Positions 42,934 to 52,850 of a DNA stretch of 64,000 bases are shown here, in pieces. Every line of letters begins with the position of its first letter. Position 1 is the first letter of the stretch. The notes under the pieces were generated by a model. That model was not told the DNA's origin, did no database searches, and saw only the letters and a program-made list of their open reading frames with translations. The position numbers and the translations under genes were made by a program. The DNA is from Macrococcoides animalis (GTDB taxonomy: Bacteria > Bacillota > Bacilli > Staphylococcales > Staphylococcaceae): positions 186,001 to 250,000 of the forward strand of contig NZ_CP179727.1 of NCBI RefSeq assembly GCF_047425875.1, read 5' to 3'.

Positions 42934-43046
42934 ATACCTATACACGGAGGGTATAGGTATCAACCCACTTCCCTACGCTGGAATTATCCAACAGGTTCGA
43001 AGGGTCGGATGAATCCTCTCAGCACCAATGTGCACCCCTAGTGTAT
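42934..43046 (-). promoter_or_regulatory. TPP riboswitch (THI element) with terminator, controlling tenA
   Basis: On the minus strand the aptamer carries GGGGTGC, CTGAGAGGATTCATCC, GACCCTTCGAACCTG and GCGTAGGGAAG, the conserved thiamine-pyrophosphate pocket elements, in order. It is followed by ATACCTATAC-N7-GTATAGGTAT (42960-42934) and a run of T, then the tenA ribosome binding site AGGAGG. High TPP should favour the terminator and shut tenA off. Confidence 0.95.
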
Positions 43047-43086
43047 AAATATTTTTATTTTTTTAGTATAACAAATACAACTTAAA

Positions 43087-43845
43087 TTACAAAATACCAC
43101 TCGGTTCTTCAGGCAGAATTTGTCCGCCATCCACTACGATACATTGGCCTGTGATATATTTTGTCTCTTTCGACGCAAAGAATACAGCAGCATAGCCAAT
43201 ATCTATTGGTTCACCTAATTCATGTGTTGGAACGATTGCCTTTGTACCTTCTAAATATTCTTCACCTTGTACTTTTAAACCTTCTGTTAAAATATTACCA
43301 GGTTGAATTGCATTTACCGTAACACCAAACTTCGCATACTCTAAAGCAGCACTACGCATAAAGCCGAGTTGCCCTGCTTTTGATGCACCATAATGTGCCC
43401 ACCCTGGATAACCTGTAATCGGACCTGTGACTGAAGACGTTAAGATGATACGGCCATACCCTTTTTCTTTCATTACTTTTAGTGCTTGTTGCGTAATATT
43501 GAACATCCCTTTTAAGTTAATATTAAGTGTCTTATCCCAATCTGCTTCTGTCATATCTTCAATCATGACTTGTGGGAAAATACCAGTGTTTGAACATAAA
43601 ATATCTAGTTTGCCATGTTCATTCATAATCTCTTCTACGATTGCCTGACAACCTATCTGATCAGTTACATCTAACTTGAGGAATTGACCTTGTACCTCTT
43701 CAGCTGCCTTTTGGCCATTTGCCTCGTCGATATCAGCAATAATTACAAACGCACCCGCTTGGAATAATGCCTCTACAATCCCACGACCAATACCATTTGC
43801 ACCACCCGTTACTAAAGCAATTTGATTAGATAAATTAAACATCAT
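43087..43845 (-). CDS. short-chain dehydrogenase/reductase (SDR, FabG-like)
   Basis: 252 residues. TGGANGIGRGI (NAD(P) binding), ADIDEA (an acidic residue after strand 2, favouring NAD), SSVTG, YGASK (catalytic Tyr and Lys) and GPxN-like QPGNILTEG are all there; the usual NNAG is SNTG. The C-terminal ITGQCIVVDGGQILPE is typical. Similar to glucose/2-keto-gluconate type SDRs or FabG homologues; substrate not certain. Confidence 0.87.
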   Translation of the reverse strand: MMFNLSNQIALVTGGANGIGRGIVEALFQAGAFVIIADIDEANGQKAAEEVQGQFLKLDVTDQIGCQAIVEEIMNEHGKLDILCSNTGIFPQVMIEDMTEADWDKTLNINLKGMFNITQQALKVMKEKGYGRIILTSSVTGPITGYPGWAHYGASKAGQLGFMRSAALEYAKFGVTVNAIQPGNILTEGLKVQGEEYLEGTKAIVPTHELGEPIDIGYAAVFFASKETKYITGQCIVVDGGQILPEEPSGIL

Positions 43846-43962
43846 ATCTCCTCCTCTTTACCATATATATAACATGTATTATGAAATAATACATGGATGA
43901 TTATAATGTTTGTGTATTATTTAGGATTTAAGATTGTTTGTTTACAGCAAAACACCGTTGGA

Positions 43963-44265
43963 CTACTGTCCAACGGCATTTTTGTATGCCTCTACAAATG
44001 CTTTTGCTTCTTTACGATTTACTTGGTCAAAAAGCCAAGCTTCACCACTCTTCTCCATTATTGAAATACGAAATGGCACTGTTGAAATACCACTTCTAAT
44101 ACTTTTAATTTCATTTAATAGAAACGTATCTTTCACTTCTGTGCCAGCTAGTGGACCTTGCGCTTCAAAAGTAATAACATCTTCGTATAAATTCAACTTA
44201 CCAGGTACAAGTGTTGAACGATATAAACTCATCGATGCATTTACACTCATTATATGATTAGTCAT
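43963..44265 (-). CDS. GRAM-like domain protein of unknown function
   Basis: 100 residues from ATG 44265 behind AAGGAGTGG; an upstream in-frame ATG overlaps that site. The beta-rich order (SLYRSTLVPGKLNLYEDVI, TFEAQG, FLLNEIKSIRSG, FRISIMEKSGEAWLFDQ, AKAFVEAYKNAV) looks like a PH/GRAM-type domain that binds lipids or phosphoinositide-like head groups. A terminator, CCGTTGGAC-N4-GTCCAACGG, is at 43955-43976. Confidence 0.65.
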   Translation of the reverse strand: MTNHIMSVNASMSLYRSTLVPGKLNLYEDVITFEAQGPLAGTEVKDTFLLNEIKSIRSGISTVPFRISIMEKSGEAWLFDQVNRKEAKAFVEAYKNAVGQ

Positions 44266-44354
44266 TTTAACCACTCCTTCCATTTATTTAAATTATATCT
44301 AAAGAATGATTATTTTTATAGTAATAATTTAAGCGTTTTCTTATTTTTTTAAAT

Positions 44355-44438
44355 ATTCCGCCATTACTATAAAGGATTAGCGATATTTCATTTTTCAATT
44401 CGCCGATTCCGCCAATACTATAAAGGATTAGCGGTATT
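44355..44438. repeat. two tandem copies of a dispersed hairpin element (A and B)
   Basis: Copy A 44355-44387 and copy B 44406-44438, starts 51 bp apart. The shared core is ATTCCGCCA-TACTATAAAGG plus ATTAGCG-TATT; CCGCCAAT pairs with ATTAGCGG. A third, less similar copy is at 13598-13630. It lies in the 260-bp gap before the glycogen operon terminator; not coding. Confidence 0.7.
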
Positions 44439-44486
44439 CTAATATCAAATACATAGATTCCACTCTTTAAGGAAAATTTTTCAACA

Positions 44487-44514
44487 AAAAAACCAACCCC
44501 ATCACTAGGGTTGG
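44487..44514 (-). terminator. terminator of the glycogen operon
   Basis: CCAACCC-N7-GGGGTTGG on minus, followed by seven T; 12 bp after the glgP stop. Confidence 0.85.
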
Positions 44515-44525
44515 CTCAACCTATC

Positions 44526-46931
44526 TTATACTAACTTCCAAATGTCAGTTGCATATTGTTGAATGGTTCTATCACTTGAGAATTGTCCTGATTTCAGGAT
44601 ATTCATCAAGCTCATTTGATTCCATTTTTTCTTATCTTGATATGTCGCCATCGCTGTTAAATGGATATCAACATATGAATTGAAATCTTTTAATAAAAAG
44701 TATGGATCATTATTTGTAAGGACATGGTAGTACAAATCATTAAATGCAAAGTCACGTCCGAATTGTTCATTCTTCAAAGCATCCATTGCACCTCTGACTC
44801 TTGCATCTGTTTGATAAATCGCTTCTGCTTGATAGCCTCCATTATTCTGATAGTTGATTACTTCTTGTGAACTTAATCCGAAGATAAAGATGTTCTCCTT
44901 ACCAACTAGTTCAGCAATCTCAACGTTTGCACCATCCATTGTACCTAATGTCACAGCACCATTCATCATCATCTTCATGTTACCCGTTCCTGATGCTTCC
45001 ATTGATGCTGTAGAGATTTGCTCAGAAATTTCAGCTGCTGGCATGATGTCTTCAGCTAATGTAACATTGTAATTCTCTAAGAATACAACTTTAATTCTGT
45101 TATCTACATCATTATCATTATTCACAACAGTTGCTACTGCATGAATCAATTTGATGATTTCTTTTGCAATATGGTAACTTGGTGCAGCTTTCGCTCCAAA
45201 TATAAATGTTCTAGGCTGAATCTTAATAGAAGGTTTACGTTTGATTTCATTGTAAAGATAAATAATGTGTAAAACATTTAATAATTGGCGTTTATATTCA
45301 TGCAAACGTTTTACTTGGACATCAAACACTGAATTCTCATCTACTTCAATACCTGTTTTTTGATAGATCACTTCTTTTAATACACGTTTATTCTCTAACT
45401 TCACATCCGCTAAGTTATTTAAGAATGCTTCGTCATTATAATATCGCATTAATTGTGTTAATTCTTGGGGTGATTTATGCCAAGCATCACCAATTGCATC
45501 ATTAATTAAATTTGTTAAACCTGGGTTTGCTGTCATGAGCCAACGGCGGTGTGTAATTCCGTTTGTTTTGTTATTGAATTTCTCAGGTTGAATACGGTAG
45601 AAATCATTAAATGTATGATCCTTGATAATTTCTGAGTGTAATGCTGCAACACCATTTACTGAAAATGATCCTACGATTGCTAATTTACTCATGTGAACGA
45701 CATCATTGCTAATCACTGCCAAGTCAGCTATTTTGTCATGCATTTCAGGATGCTTTTCATATACTTCATGGCAGAATCTTTCGTTGATTTCGTTAATTAT
45801 CATAAAAATTCTTGGATTAACTTTTTGAACTTGGCTTACTGGCCATTTCTCTAATGCTTCTTGCATTATTGTATGGTTCGTATATGCAAACGTTCTTGTT
45901 ACAATTGCCCATGCTTCATCCCATCCTAAACCTTCTTCATCCATTAAGATACGCATTAATTCAGGGATACCGAATGTTGGATGTGTATCGTTAATTTGAA
46001 TACAGTGAAATTCATGGAACTTTGTAATTGGTAAATCATATTTTTCTTTAAATTGTTTAATTAACGTTTGAATCGTTGAAGACACTAAGAAGTATTGTTG
46101 TTTCAAACGTAAGAATCGACCTTCTTCCGTAGAATCATCAGGATATAAGAATCCAGAAATCCTCTCCACATTCTGCATATGCTCTAACCTATTCTTATAA
46201 TCCCCGTGATCGACTATATCAGCCGGTAATTCTGCACTCCATAAACGTAATTGGTTAACGACATTATTGTCATAACCCACTACACCAACATCATATGGCA
46301 CTGCAAGTACTGTTTCTTGGTTATGATACTTGAATTTAAAGTTGCCGTTCTCATCAATCTCACTCGTTACTTCTCCACCAAAATTAACATGCATCGCTTC
46401 ATCTATCTTACGCGTTTCCCATGGATATACTTCTTGTAACCAGTTATCCGGTAATTCAATTTGATTACCATTCACTATTCTTTGCTCAAATAATCCATAA
46501 CGGTAACGAATACCGAAACCATTACCTAAATAACCAAGACTAGCAATAGAATCTAAGAAACATGCTGCTAAACGACCTAATCCACCGTTACCTAAACCAG
46601 CATCATTTTCCTCGCTATATACTTTTTTAGGGTCTCTACCTAATTCAGTCAACACTTCATTACAAACTTCTAATAATCCTGCATTTAATAAGTTACTTTC
46701 AATTAAACGACCAATTAAAAATTCCATTGATAAGTAGTTGATTTGACGTTTCTTTTTCTCTATGTTTACTTTTTTTGTTTCAACACTCGCTTGGTTGATT
46801 TCATCTTTTAATATTGAACAAATCGCATAAAATAAATCAGTATCTGTCGTATCTTCTATTGTTGCTGTTCGTTTGTTCGTTAATTTCATCTCCAGGCGTT
46901 CACGGAATTCTGTTTTAGAATAAATTTTCAT
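44526..46931 (-). CDS. glgP: glycogen phosphorylase
   Basis: Releases glucose 1-phosphate from glycogen ends with phosphate and PLP. 801 residues, normal. LGNGGLGRLAACFLDS and YLGNGFGIRYRYGLF near the start, and the PLP-lysine motif EASGTGNMKMMMNGAVTLGT near residue 650 (family form GTGNMKFMMNGA). Last gene of the glg operon, 11 bp after glgA. Broad alpha-glucan phosphorylase activity (maltodextrin) is possible. Confidence 0.96.
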   Translation of the reverse strand: MKIYSKTEFRERLEMKLTNKRTATIEDTTDTDLFYAICSILKDEINQASVETKKVNIEKKKRQINYLSMEFLIGRLIESNLLNAGLLEVCNEVLTELGRDPKKVYSEENDAGLGNGGLGRLAACFLDSIASLGYLGNGFGIRYRYGLFEQRIVNGNQIELPDNWLQEVYPWETRKIDEAMHVNFGGEVTSEIDENGNFKFKYHNQETVLAVPYDVGVVGYDNNVVNQLRLWSAELPADIVDHGDYKNRLEHMQNVERISGFLYPDDSTEEGRFLRLKQQYFLVSSTIQTLIKQFKEKYDLPITKFHEFHCIQINDTHPTFGIPELMRILMDEEGLGWDEAWAIVTRTFAYTNHTIMQEALEKWPVSQVQKVNPRIFMIINEINERFCHEVYEKHPEMHDKIADLAVISNDVVHMSKLAIVGSFSVNGVAALHSEIIKDHTFNDFYRIQPEKFNNKTNGITHRRWLMTANPGLTNLINDAIGDAWHKSPQELTQLMRYYNDEAFLNNLADVKLENKRVLKEVIYQKTGIEVDENSVFDVQVKRLHEYKRQLLNVLHIIYLYNEIKRKPSIKIQPRTFIFGAKAAPSYHIAKEIIKLIHAVATVVNNDNDVDNRIKVVFLENYNVTLAEDIMPAAEISEQISTASMEASGTGNMKMMMNGAVTLGTMDGANVEIAELVGKENIFIFGLSSQEVINYQNNGGYQAEAIYQTDARVRGAMDALKNEQFGRDFAFNDLYYHVLTNNDPYFLLKDFNSYVDIHLTAMATYQDKKKWNQMSLMNILKSGQFSSDRTIQQYATDIWKLV

Positions 46932-46942
46932 TGAAGGTCTCC

Positions 46943-48343
46943 TTAATAGATCTCAAGATATTTTTGTGCTGATGCATTCCAACTATGATTTACTTTGGTA
47001 ATGTTCTTAATTAATGCTTTATATTCATCTTTATTATGATAAATCGAAAGTGACGCATGCATTCTGTCTAATAATTCATGGGCATTGTAATTTGCAAACG
47101 TTAATCCTGTTCCTTCATAGGTTTCAAAATTAAAAGGTATTACTGTATCTTTCAATCCACCTGTTTCACGAACGATTGGAATTGATTTGTATTGCAACGC
47201 TATTAACTGACTTAAACCACATGGCTCAAATAATGATGGCATAATAAAGAAGTCACTTGCTGCATATATTTCTCTTGAGAATGCTTCATTAAATCCTAAA
47301 TGAAGACTTACTTTTTTAGGATATTTATCACTTAAATAATGGAAATACTGCTCATAATGATAATCTCCATTTCCTAAAATAACACACTGAACATCTTGTT
47401 GAATAAATTCTTCTAGGATACGCATTACTAAATCTAATCCTTTTTGTTCTACCATTCTTGTGATAATAGCATACATTGGAATGTCTTTATTAACAGGTAA
47501 ACCAATTTTTTCTTGTAAGATAGTTTTGTTCTCTTGTTTCTTCGGAATTGAACTCTTAAAGTTTACTGGAATTGATTTATCCTTCATAGAATGATAATCA
47601 TCAATATCTATTCCATTGACGATACCTATTAAATCATGGTGACGCATATTTAGTAATCCTTCTAATCCTTCACCATAATAGGGTGTCTTAATTTCTTCGG
47701 CATAGCTAGGTGAAACTGTCGTAATCTTGTCTGCATGGAAGATACCAGCCTTTAATAAGTTCAACATACCATTCCATTCAAAACCTGCAAAATGTGCTCG
47801 ATCAAGATTAAATACGTCATCAAAAGCATCATACATTAATAAGCCTTGATACTTTATATTATGAATTGTGAATACAGTTTGAATACCTTCAACAGGCTTC
47901 TTAATATTACAGATAGCGACTGCGGCACCGGCTTGCCAATCATGTCCATGCAATACGTCAGGTTTATATTCACTTCGATAAATGAATTCAATCACTGCAT
48001 TTGAAAAGAATACAAAACGTTCACAATCATCTTCATAGCCATACATACCATCTCTACCGAAATACTGTAAATTATCTACAAAGTAATATTTAATTCCTTC
48101 AAGTTCCAACGATAAAATACGTGTATACTGGAAACGCCATCCAACTGGCGTTTGGAATACCATTTCTTCCTCTAACATATCGCGATATTCTTTTTTCAAA
48201 CTCGAATACATTGGTAGAATCACACGTACTTCACAATCATTTGATTGATTTAAGTATTTTGGAAGACTTCCGATAACATCGGCTAGTCCTCCTGATTTAA
48301 AGAATGGGGTACATTCTGAAGCCACAAACAATACTTTTTTCAT
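46943..48343 (-). CDS. glgA: glycogen synthase (ADP-glucose)
   Basis: GT5 enzyme that adds glucose from ADP-glucose to the non-reducing ends. 466 residues from ATG 48343 (MKKVLFVASECTPFFKSGGL, with the KxGGL ADP-glucose motif). The C-terminal half has PSLFEPCGLSQLIALQYKSI and ETGGLKDTV. Longer versions starting in the end of glgD from a TTG are less likely. 19 bp after glgD; the ribosome binding site is weak (AAAGAAAG), so translation may lean on glgD. Confidence 0.95.
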   Translation of the reverse strand: MKKVLFVASECTPFFKSGGLADVIGSLPKYLNQSNDCEVRVILPMYSSLKKEYRDMLEEEMVFQTPVGWRFQYTRILSLELEGIKYYFVDNLQYFGRDGMYGYEDDCERFVFFSNAVIEFIYRSEYKPDVLHGHDWQAGAAVAICNIKKPVEGIQTVFTIHNIKYQGLLMYDAFDDVFNLDRAHFAGFEWNGMLNLLKAGIFHADKITTVSPSYAEEIKTPYYGEGLEGLLNMRHHDLIGIVNGIDIDDYHSMKDKSIPVNFKSSIPKKQENKTILQEKIGLPVNKDIPMYAIITRMVEQKGLDLVMRILEEFIQQDVQCVILGNGDYHYEQYFHYLSDKYPKKVSLHLGFNEAFSREIYAASDFFIMPSLFEPCGLSQLIALQYKSIPIVRETGGLKDTVIPFNFETYEGTGLTFANYNAHELLDRMHASLSIYHNKDEYKALIKNITKVNHSWNASAQKYLEIY

Positions 48344-48362
48344 ATTTATTTTCCAACTTTCT

Positions 48363-49466
48363 TTAAATTGTTTGTCGTTTGGCAACTACAAATGGTTTAT
48401 CATTTGATCCAATTAATTTTTGATGTTCATTGACCACAACATCTTTATCCAAAATAACATTTTCTATATAAGCATCTTTATGGATACAACAATTCGTCAT
48501 AATGATAGAATTTTTTATTACTGCACCCTCTTCAACTTCAACACCTCGATAAAGTATGCTATTTTCGACATGTCCAGAAATAATACATCCATTTGCTACT
48601 GTTGAATTTTTCACTACACAACCATTTTTATATTTTGCTGGAGGTTGGTTAGAAATTTTTGTTTTAATACGGTGGTTTTTTAAGAAGATTTTTTTGTATT
48701 TATCAGGATCTAATATATCTAAATTACATTTGTAAAATGCCTTTAACGAATTGATATACATTGTTGTTTCTTCAATATCAAAGAATGTTATATTTAAATC
48801 TTGCATGCGTTCTTGAATACCTTGAATAAAGAAACTTTCTTTATAGTTCTGAATACAGAAATTCATAATGTCAAATAATTTTTCTTTTTTCACTATATAA
48901 GTGCCTGTGAAAATATGATGGTTTTCTTGGTCATGATTCAAGAAATTAACTCTCGTTCCTTCAGTATTCACACGTAATAAAGAACTATGCATTTCTTCTA
49001 ATTGATCTTTATGTTCAGTAATTAATGTAATATCAGCATCCGTTGCTATATGATGTTTAAATGCTGCTTTGTAATCTGTATTTGCAATGAATTGTGATCC
49101 AGAAATAATAACATCCGTTGCTTTAGATCGTAAAAAGAAATCACGGTTATTATGGAAGTGGCGTAATTCCCCACGAGAAATATCAGTAGGATCATGCCAG
49201 TCTGGTGGTAATACGAATAAACGAGATTTTCTGTCATCTAATCCAAAATTATCGCCATTTTCTAAATGATCCATTAAAGATCGGTACTTCTGGTTTACAA
49301 ATAATGCAACTTCATTCGCACCGCTATTAACCATATTAGATAAACTAAAGTCTACTAATCGATAACGCCCAGCAAAAGGTACACTCGCACCGTTTCTGAA
49401 GTAAGTTAATTCTTCTAAGAAATCATGTTCATTCTCTATATTTATTAATCCCATTAATGATCTCAT
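48363..49466 (-). CDS. glgD: GlgD, regulatory subunit of ADP-glucose pyrophosphorylase
   Basis: 367 residues. Similar to GlgC in fold (RYRLVDFSLSNMVNSGANEV, a C-terminal left-handed beta-helix), but the N-terminal GGxGxRL nucleotide-binding loop and the catalytic GDHIYxMDY are missing (the N-terminus is MRSLMGLINIENEHDFLEEL). In Firmicutes GlgC and GlgD form a mixed enzyme in which GlgD is not catalytic. Overlaps glgC by 1 bp (TAATG). Confidence 0.92.
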   Translation of the reverse strand: MRSLMGLINIENEHDFLEELTYFRNGASVPFAGRYRLVDFSLSNMVNSGANEVALFVNQKYRSLMDHLENGDNFGLDDRKSRLFVLPPDWHDPTDISRGELRHFHNNRDFFLRSKATDVIISGSQFIANTDYKAAFKHHIATDADITLITEHKDQLEEMHSSLLRVNTEGTRVNFLNHDQENHHIFTGTYIVKKEKLFDIMNFCIQNYKESFFIQGIQERMQDLNITFFDIEETTMYINSLKAFYKCNLDILDPDKYKKIFLKNHRIKTKISNQPPAKYKNGCVVKNSTVANGCIISGHVENSILYRGVEVEEGAVIKNSIIMTNCCIHKDAYIENVILDKDVVVNEHQKLIGSNDKPFVVAKRQTI

Positions 49467-50614
49467 TACTTTATCCCCCCTGTATACTCACTCAAATTTT
49501 CTGGTCCAACAACTATCGGTTCTTCACATTGCGTTCCATCAATAACTGTACCATCTGGAATTTCAGTTTTATGCATAATAATCGCTTTGTTTATTTTACA
49601 ATTTTCTCCAATCGATGTTTGTGGATGGATTATTGAATCTATAATGTTTGAATCTTTTCCGACTGTAACTTCACTGAATAATACAGAATGATCTACATTG
49701 CCAAAAATAAAAGATCCAGGACAAATCAATGAATCTGTAATATTTGCTTCACTACCAATAAATTGTGGCGGTAAGTTTTCTTCGTGAGAGAATGTTGGCC
49801 AAGTTTTGCTGTTTAATAATTCAGATAAATCTTCTTCTAATAAGTCCATGTTTGCTTCCCAATATGATTGAATAGTCCCAACGTCCTTCCAATATCCTTC
49901 AAAACGATAAGCATATAATAACTTATTATCTTCAAGCATTTTTGGAATGATATCATTACCGAAATCATGTTCAGAATTTGTGTCTTTTTCGTCTTCAATT
50001 AAGTACTCACGTAATACTTTCCAATTGAAAATGTAAATTCCCATTGAAGCTAAATTATTTTTCGGAACAGCGGGTTTCTCATCAAATTCATATATCTTTA
50101 AATCGTCTTCAGTATTTAAAATACCGAAACGACTCGCTTCTTCAAATGGTACTTCTATAACAGAAATCGTAGCATCAGCATTCTTTTCTTTATGATGATC
50201 AAGCATTGCTTGATAATCCATTTGATAAATGTGATCACCAGATAAAATCAATAAATATTCTGGATCATATTGATCGATAAAGTGAATATTTTTTGTAATC
50301 GCATCAGCTGTACCTTCAAACCATGACGCACCTGTTTGATCAGCGAAAGGTGCAAGAACTGTAACACCACCATCTTGCTTATCTAATGACCAAGGTTTTC
50401 CCATTCCAATATGACGGTTTAACATTAAAGGTGCATATTGAACAAGAACACCCACCGTATGAATGTTAGAATTCGATAAATTACTTAAAGTAAAATCGAT
50501 AATTCTGTATTTACCTCCGAAAGGTACTGCCGGTTTAGCCACTTCCTTTGTTAATTGTCCTAGCCTTGTTCCTTTACCACCTGCTAATAACATACCTACT
50601 ACTTCTTTAGACAT
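49466..50614 (-). CDS. glgC: glucose-1-phosphate adenylyltransferase
   Basis: Makes ADP-glucose from glucose 1-phosphate and ATP; the committed step of glycogen synthesis. 382 residues. LLAGGKGTRLGQLTKEVAKP, GKYRIIDFTLSN, YLILSGDHIYQMDYQAML (catalytic Asp) and YEFDEKPA (glucose-1-P binding) are all present. Second gene of the operon, about 50 bp after glgB. Confidence 0.97.
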   Translation of the reverse strand: MSKEVVGMLLAGGKGTRLGQLTKEVAKPAVPFGGKYRIIDFTLSNLSNSNIHTVGVLVQYAPLMLNRHIGMGKPWSLDKQDGGVTVLAPFADQTGASWFEGTADAITKNIHFIDQYDPEYLLILSGDHIYQMDYQAMLDHHKEKNADATISVIEVPFEEASRFGILNTEDDLKIYEFDEKPAVPKNNLASMGIYIFNWKVLREYLIEDEKDTNSEHDFGNDIIPKMLEDNKLLYAYRFEGYWKDVGTIQSYWEANMDLLEEDLSELLNSKTWPTFSHEENLPPQFIGSEANITDSLICPGSFIFGNVDHSVLFSEVTVGKDSNIIDSIIHPQTSIGENCKINKAIIMHKTEIPDGTVIDGTQCEEPIVVGPENLSEYTGGIK

Positions 50615-50663
50615 ATTGAATTCCCCTATTCATATATTATTTATATTGTCTTGCAGAAAACGC

Positions 50664-52592
50664 CTATTTATTTGTACTTTTTCTCTCTTTGACTTTCTTA
50701 TAAATTACAAAACCTAATGGTGGTATTTTCCCCTTTATTGAATGCTCCAAACCATGCATTGAACTTGGTTCGCTGAATAAATAACTCTTTATAACCTGAT
50801 TTGAACCACCATAAATGCTCTTATCAGAATTAAATAATTCTCTATACTTACCCGGTGTTGATACACCTACTTTAAAATCATAATAGACTTCTGGTGAGAA
50901 GTTTAAAACAATAACTAATTCTGTACCATCAGCTGCTCGACGTATATAACTTAATATGCGTTGATGATTATTATCTGCATCAATCCATTTAAACCCTGTT
51001 TGATCGTAATCCAATTCAAATAATGCCTTTTCACGTAAGTATAATTTATTAAATGCTTTAATAAATTGATGTAAGCTATGATGCACTGGATAATCTAATA
51101 AGAACCAATCTACCTGCTCTTTATCTTTCCACTCAGCGTACATACCGATATCACTACCCATAAAGTTCAATTTCTTGCCAGGTTGCGTTAATTGATAACC
51201 GTATAATAATCGATACTGAGCAAATTTACGCCACTCATCTCCAGGCATCTTATCTAGCATTGATAATTTACCATGCACTACTTCATCATGGGAAAAAGGT
51301 AAAATATATTGTTCATTGTAACGATACATCATTGGAAAATTGAGATGATTGTGATGCATTTGACGTTCTTCAGGCAACACTTCAAAGTAATCAAGCGTGT
51401 CATGCATAAATCCTAAATCCCATTTATAATCAAAGCCAAAACCACCTTCTGCAACTGGCGTGGTTATTGATGTAATATCTGATGAATCTTCAGCTATCAT
51501 TATTGCGTGGGGTGCAAAATGATGAATCACGCTATTCAATTTCTTAATGAATGCTATCGCTTCTTTATGTTCTCCAGTCCCATCTTCATTATAAATTTTC
51601 TCATGTAATTCCAAGTTCTCAAAGTTTAAATCAGTCATACTATGTACTGCATCGACACGCAGGCCATCAATATGATATTCATTCAACCAAAATAACGCAT
51701 TAGAAATTAAAAAGCTTTGAACTTCTGTACGCCCGAAATCAAATGTCAAAGTCCCCCAATTTCGTTTTTCAGCACGATATGAATCTTGATGTTCAAATAT
51801 TGGAGTACCATCAAATTGACGTAAACCATGATCATCTTTACAGAAATGTGCTGGCACCCAGTCTAAAATAACACCGATATTATTTTGGTGACACTGGTCT
51901 ACAAAATATTTAAAGTCTTGTGGTGTACCATAACGGGAAGTTGGTGCATAATATCCTGTTACTTGATAACCCCAACTTAAATCAAATGGATGTTCAGTAA
52001 TTGGCATTAACTCTATATGGGTATAGCCCATTTCTTTCACATAAGGTACAAGTGATTCAGTCATTTCTCGATATGTGAAATAAGTTTTGTCGGTATAAGA
52101 ATCAATCGTATCCATCGCATCACGTTCCACATCATGCTTTTTCCAAGTGCCTAGATGGACCTCATAAATATTCATAGGTGCTGTTAAATGATTATCTTTA
52201 CGGTGTTTATCCATCCATTGATTATCGTTCCACTTATAATCAATATTACAAACTATTGAAGCAGTTAACGGCCTTTTCTCTGCGTAAAATGCATATGGAT
52301 CAGACTTGAGAAAGGGCTGTCCAACTTTTGGTGTAATCATATACTTATACACTGTATTTAAACCGATATTAAAGGTACCTGAGAACAAACCACTATCTTT
52401 GATACGTTCTAAATCAAAATCTTTTCCTGACCAGTTATTCTGATTGAGTGCCACTGCAACATTTTTTGCATTTGGTGCCCACACTGTAAATGTCGTAGTA
52501 TTTGTTTCAGCATTATAATGAGCGCCTAAAAAAGAATAGGATTCATAATGCGTGCCTTGATGAAATAAAAACTTATCTAAATCTGATATCAT
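50664..52592 (-). CDS. glgB: 1,4-alpha-glucan branching enzyme
   Basis: Cuts an alpha-1,4 chain and reattaches it by an alpha-1,6 bond. 642 residues. CBM48 domain (FLGAHYNAETNTTTFTVWAP), then a GH13 barrel: DWVPAHF, DGLRVDAVHS (nucleophile Asp), IMIAEDSSD (acid Glu), LPFSHDEVVHGKLSML (third Asp), then a C-terminal beta domain. First gene of the glg operon, divergent from the pullulanase. A TTGACG (52662-52657) and TATAAT (52636-52631) lie upstream but 20 bp apart, so the promoter assignment is open. Confidence 0.97.
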   Translation of the reverse strand: MISDLDKFLFHQGTHYESYSFLGAHYNAETNTTTFTVWAPNAKNVAVALNQNNWSGKDFDLERIKDSGLFSGTFNIGLNTVYKYMITPKVGQPFLKSDPYAFYAEKRPLTASIVCNIDYKWNDNQWMDKHRKDNHLTAPMNIYEVHLGTWKKHDVERDAMDTIDSYTDKTYFTYREMTESLVPYVKEMGYTHIELMPITEHPFDLSWGYQVTGYYAPTSRYGTPQDFKYFVDQCHQNNIGVILDWVPAHFCKDDHGLRQFDGTPIFEHQDSYRAEKRNWGTLTFDFGRTEVQSFLISNALFWLNEYHIDGLRVDAVHSMTDLNFENLELHEKIYNEDGTGEHKEAIAFIKKLNSVIHHFAPHAIMIAEDSSDITSITTPVAEGGFGFDYKWDLGFMHDTLDYFEVLPEERQMHHNHLNFPMMYRYNEQYILPFSHDEVVHGKLSMLDKMPGDEWRKFAQYRLLYGYQLTQPGKKLNFMGSDIGMYAEWKDKEQVDWFLLDYPVHHSLHQFIKAFNKLYLREKALFELDYDQTGFKWIDADNNHQRILSYIRRAADGTELVIVLNFSPEVYYDFKVGVSTPGKYRELFNSDKSIYGGSNQVIKSYLFSEPSSMHGLEHSIKGKIPPLGFVIYKKVKERKSTNK

Positions 52593-52824
52593 CCACTCAC
52601 CCCTAATAGGCTTATTCTCTATACTAATTAATTATATGATAACTTAGTAAAATTTACGTCAATTAGTGTAAATTAACATTAAGATATCATTACAATATTG
52701 TTAACATGTACGGATTTAAGCACAAAAATTCATAATTTAAAGAATATTATATTTATTATTATACATCTCAACCGTTTATTTTTGTATTAATATCATTTCT
52801 GTTACACCAAACTGAAAAACTAGT

Positions 52825-52830
52825 TATAAT
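52825..52830 (+). promoter_or_regulatory. -10 box of the pullulanase gene
   Basis: Perfect TATAAT, 20 bp upstream of the ATG, leaving a very short leader with the AGGAGG ribosome binding site. The -35 (TTACAC, 17 bp upstream) is poor, so an activator may be needed. Confidence 0.55.
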
Positions 52831-52850
52831 GGACGTGACAGGAGGTTCTT

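Noticed and set aside
52631..52662. Promoter of glgB from TTGACG and TATAAT
   Set aside because: The two boxes are 20 bp apart, too far for a normal sigma-A promoter, so it is mentioned only within the gene entry.
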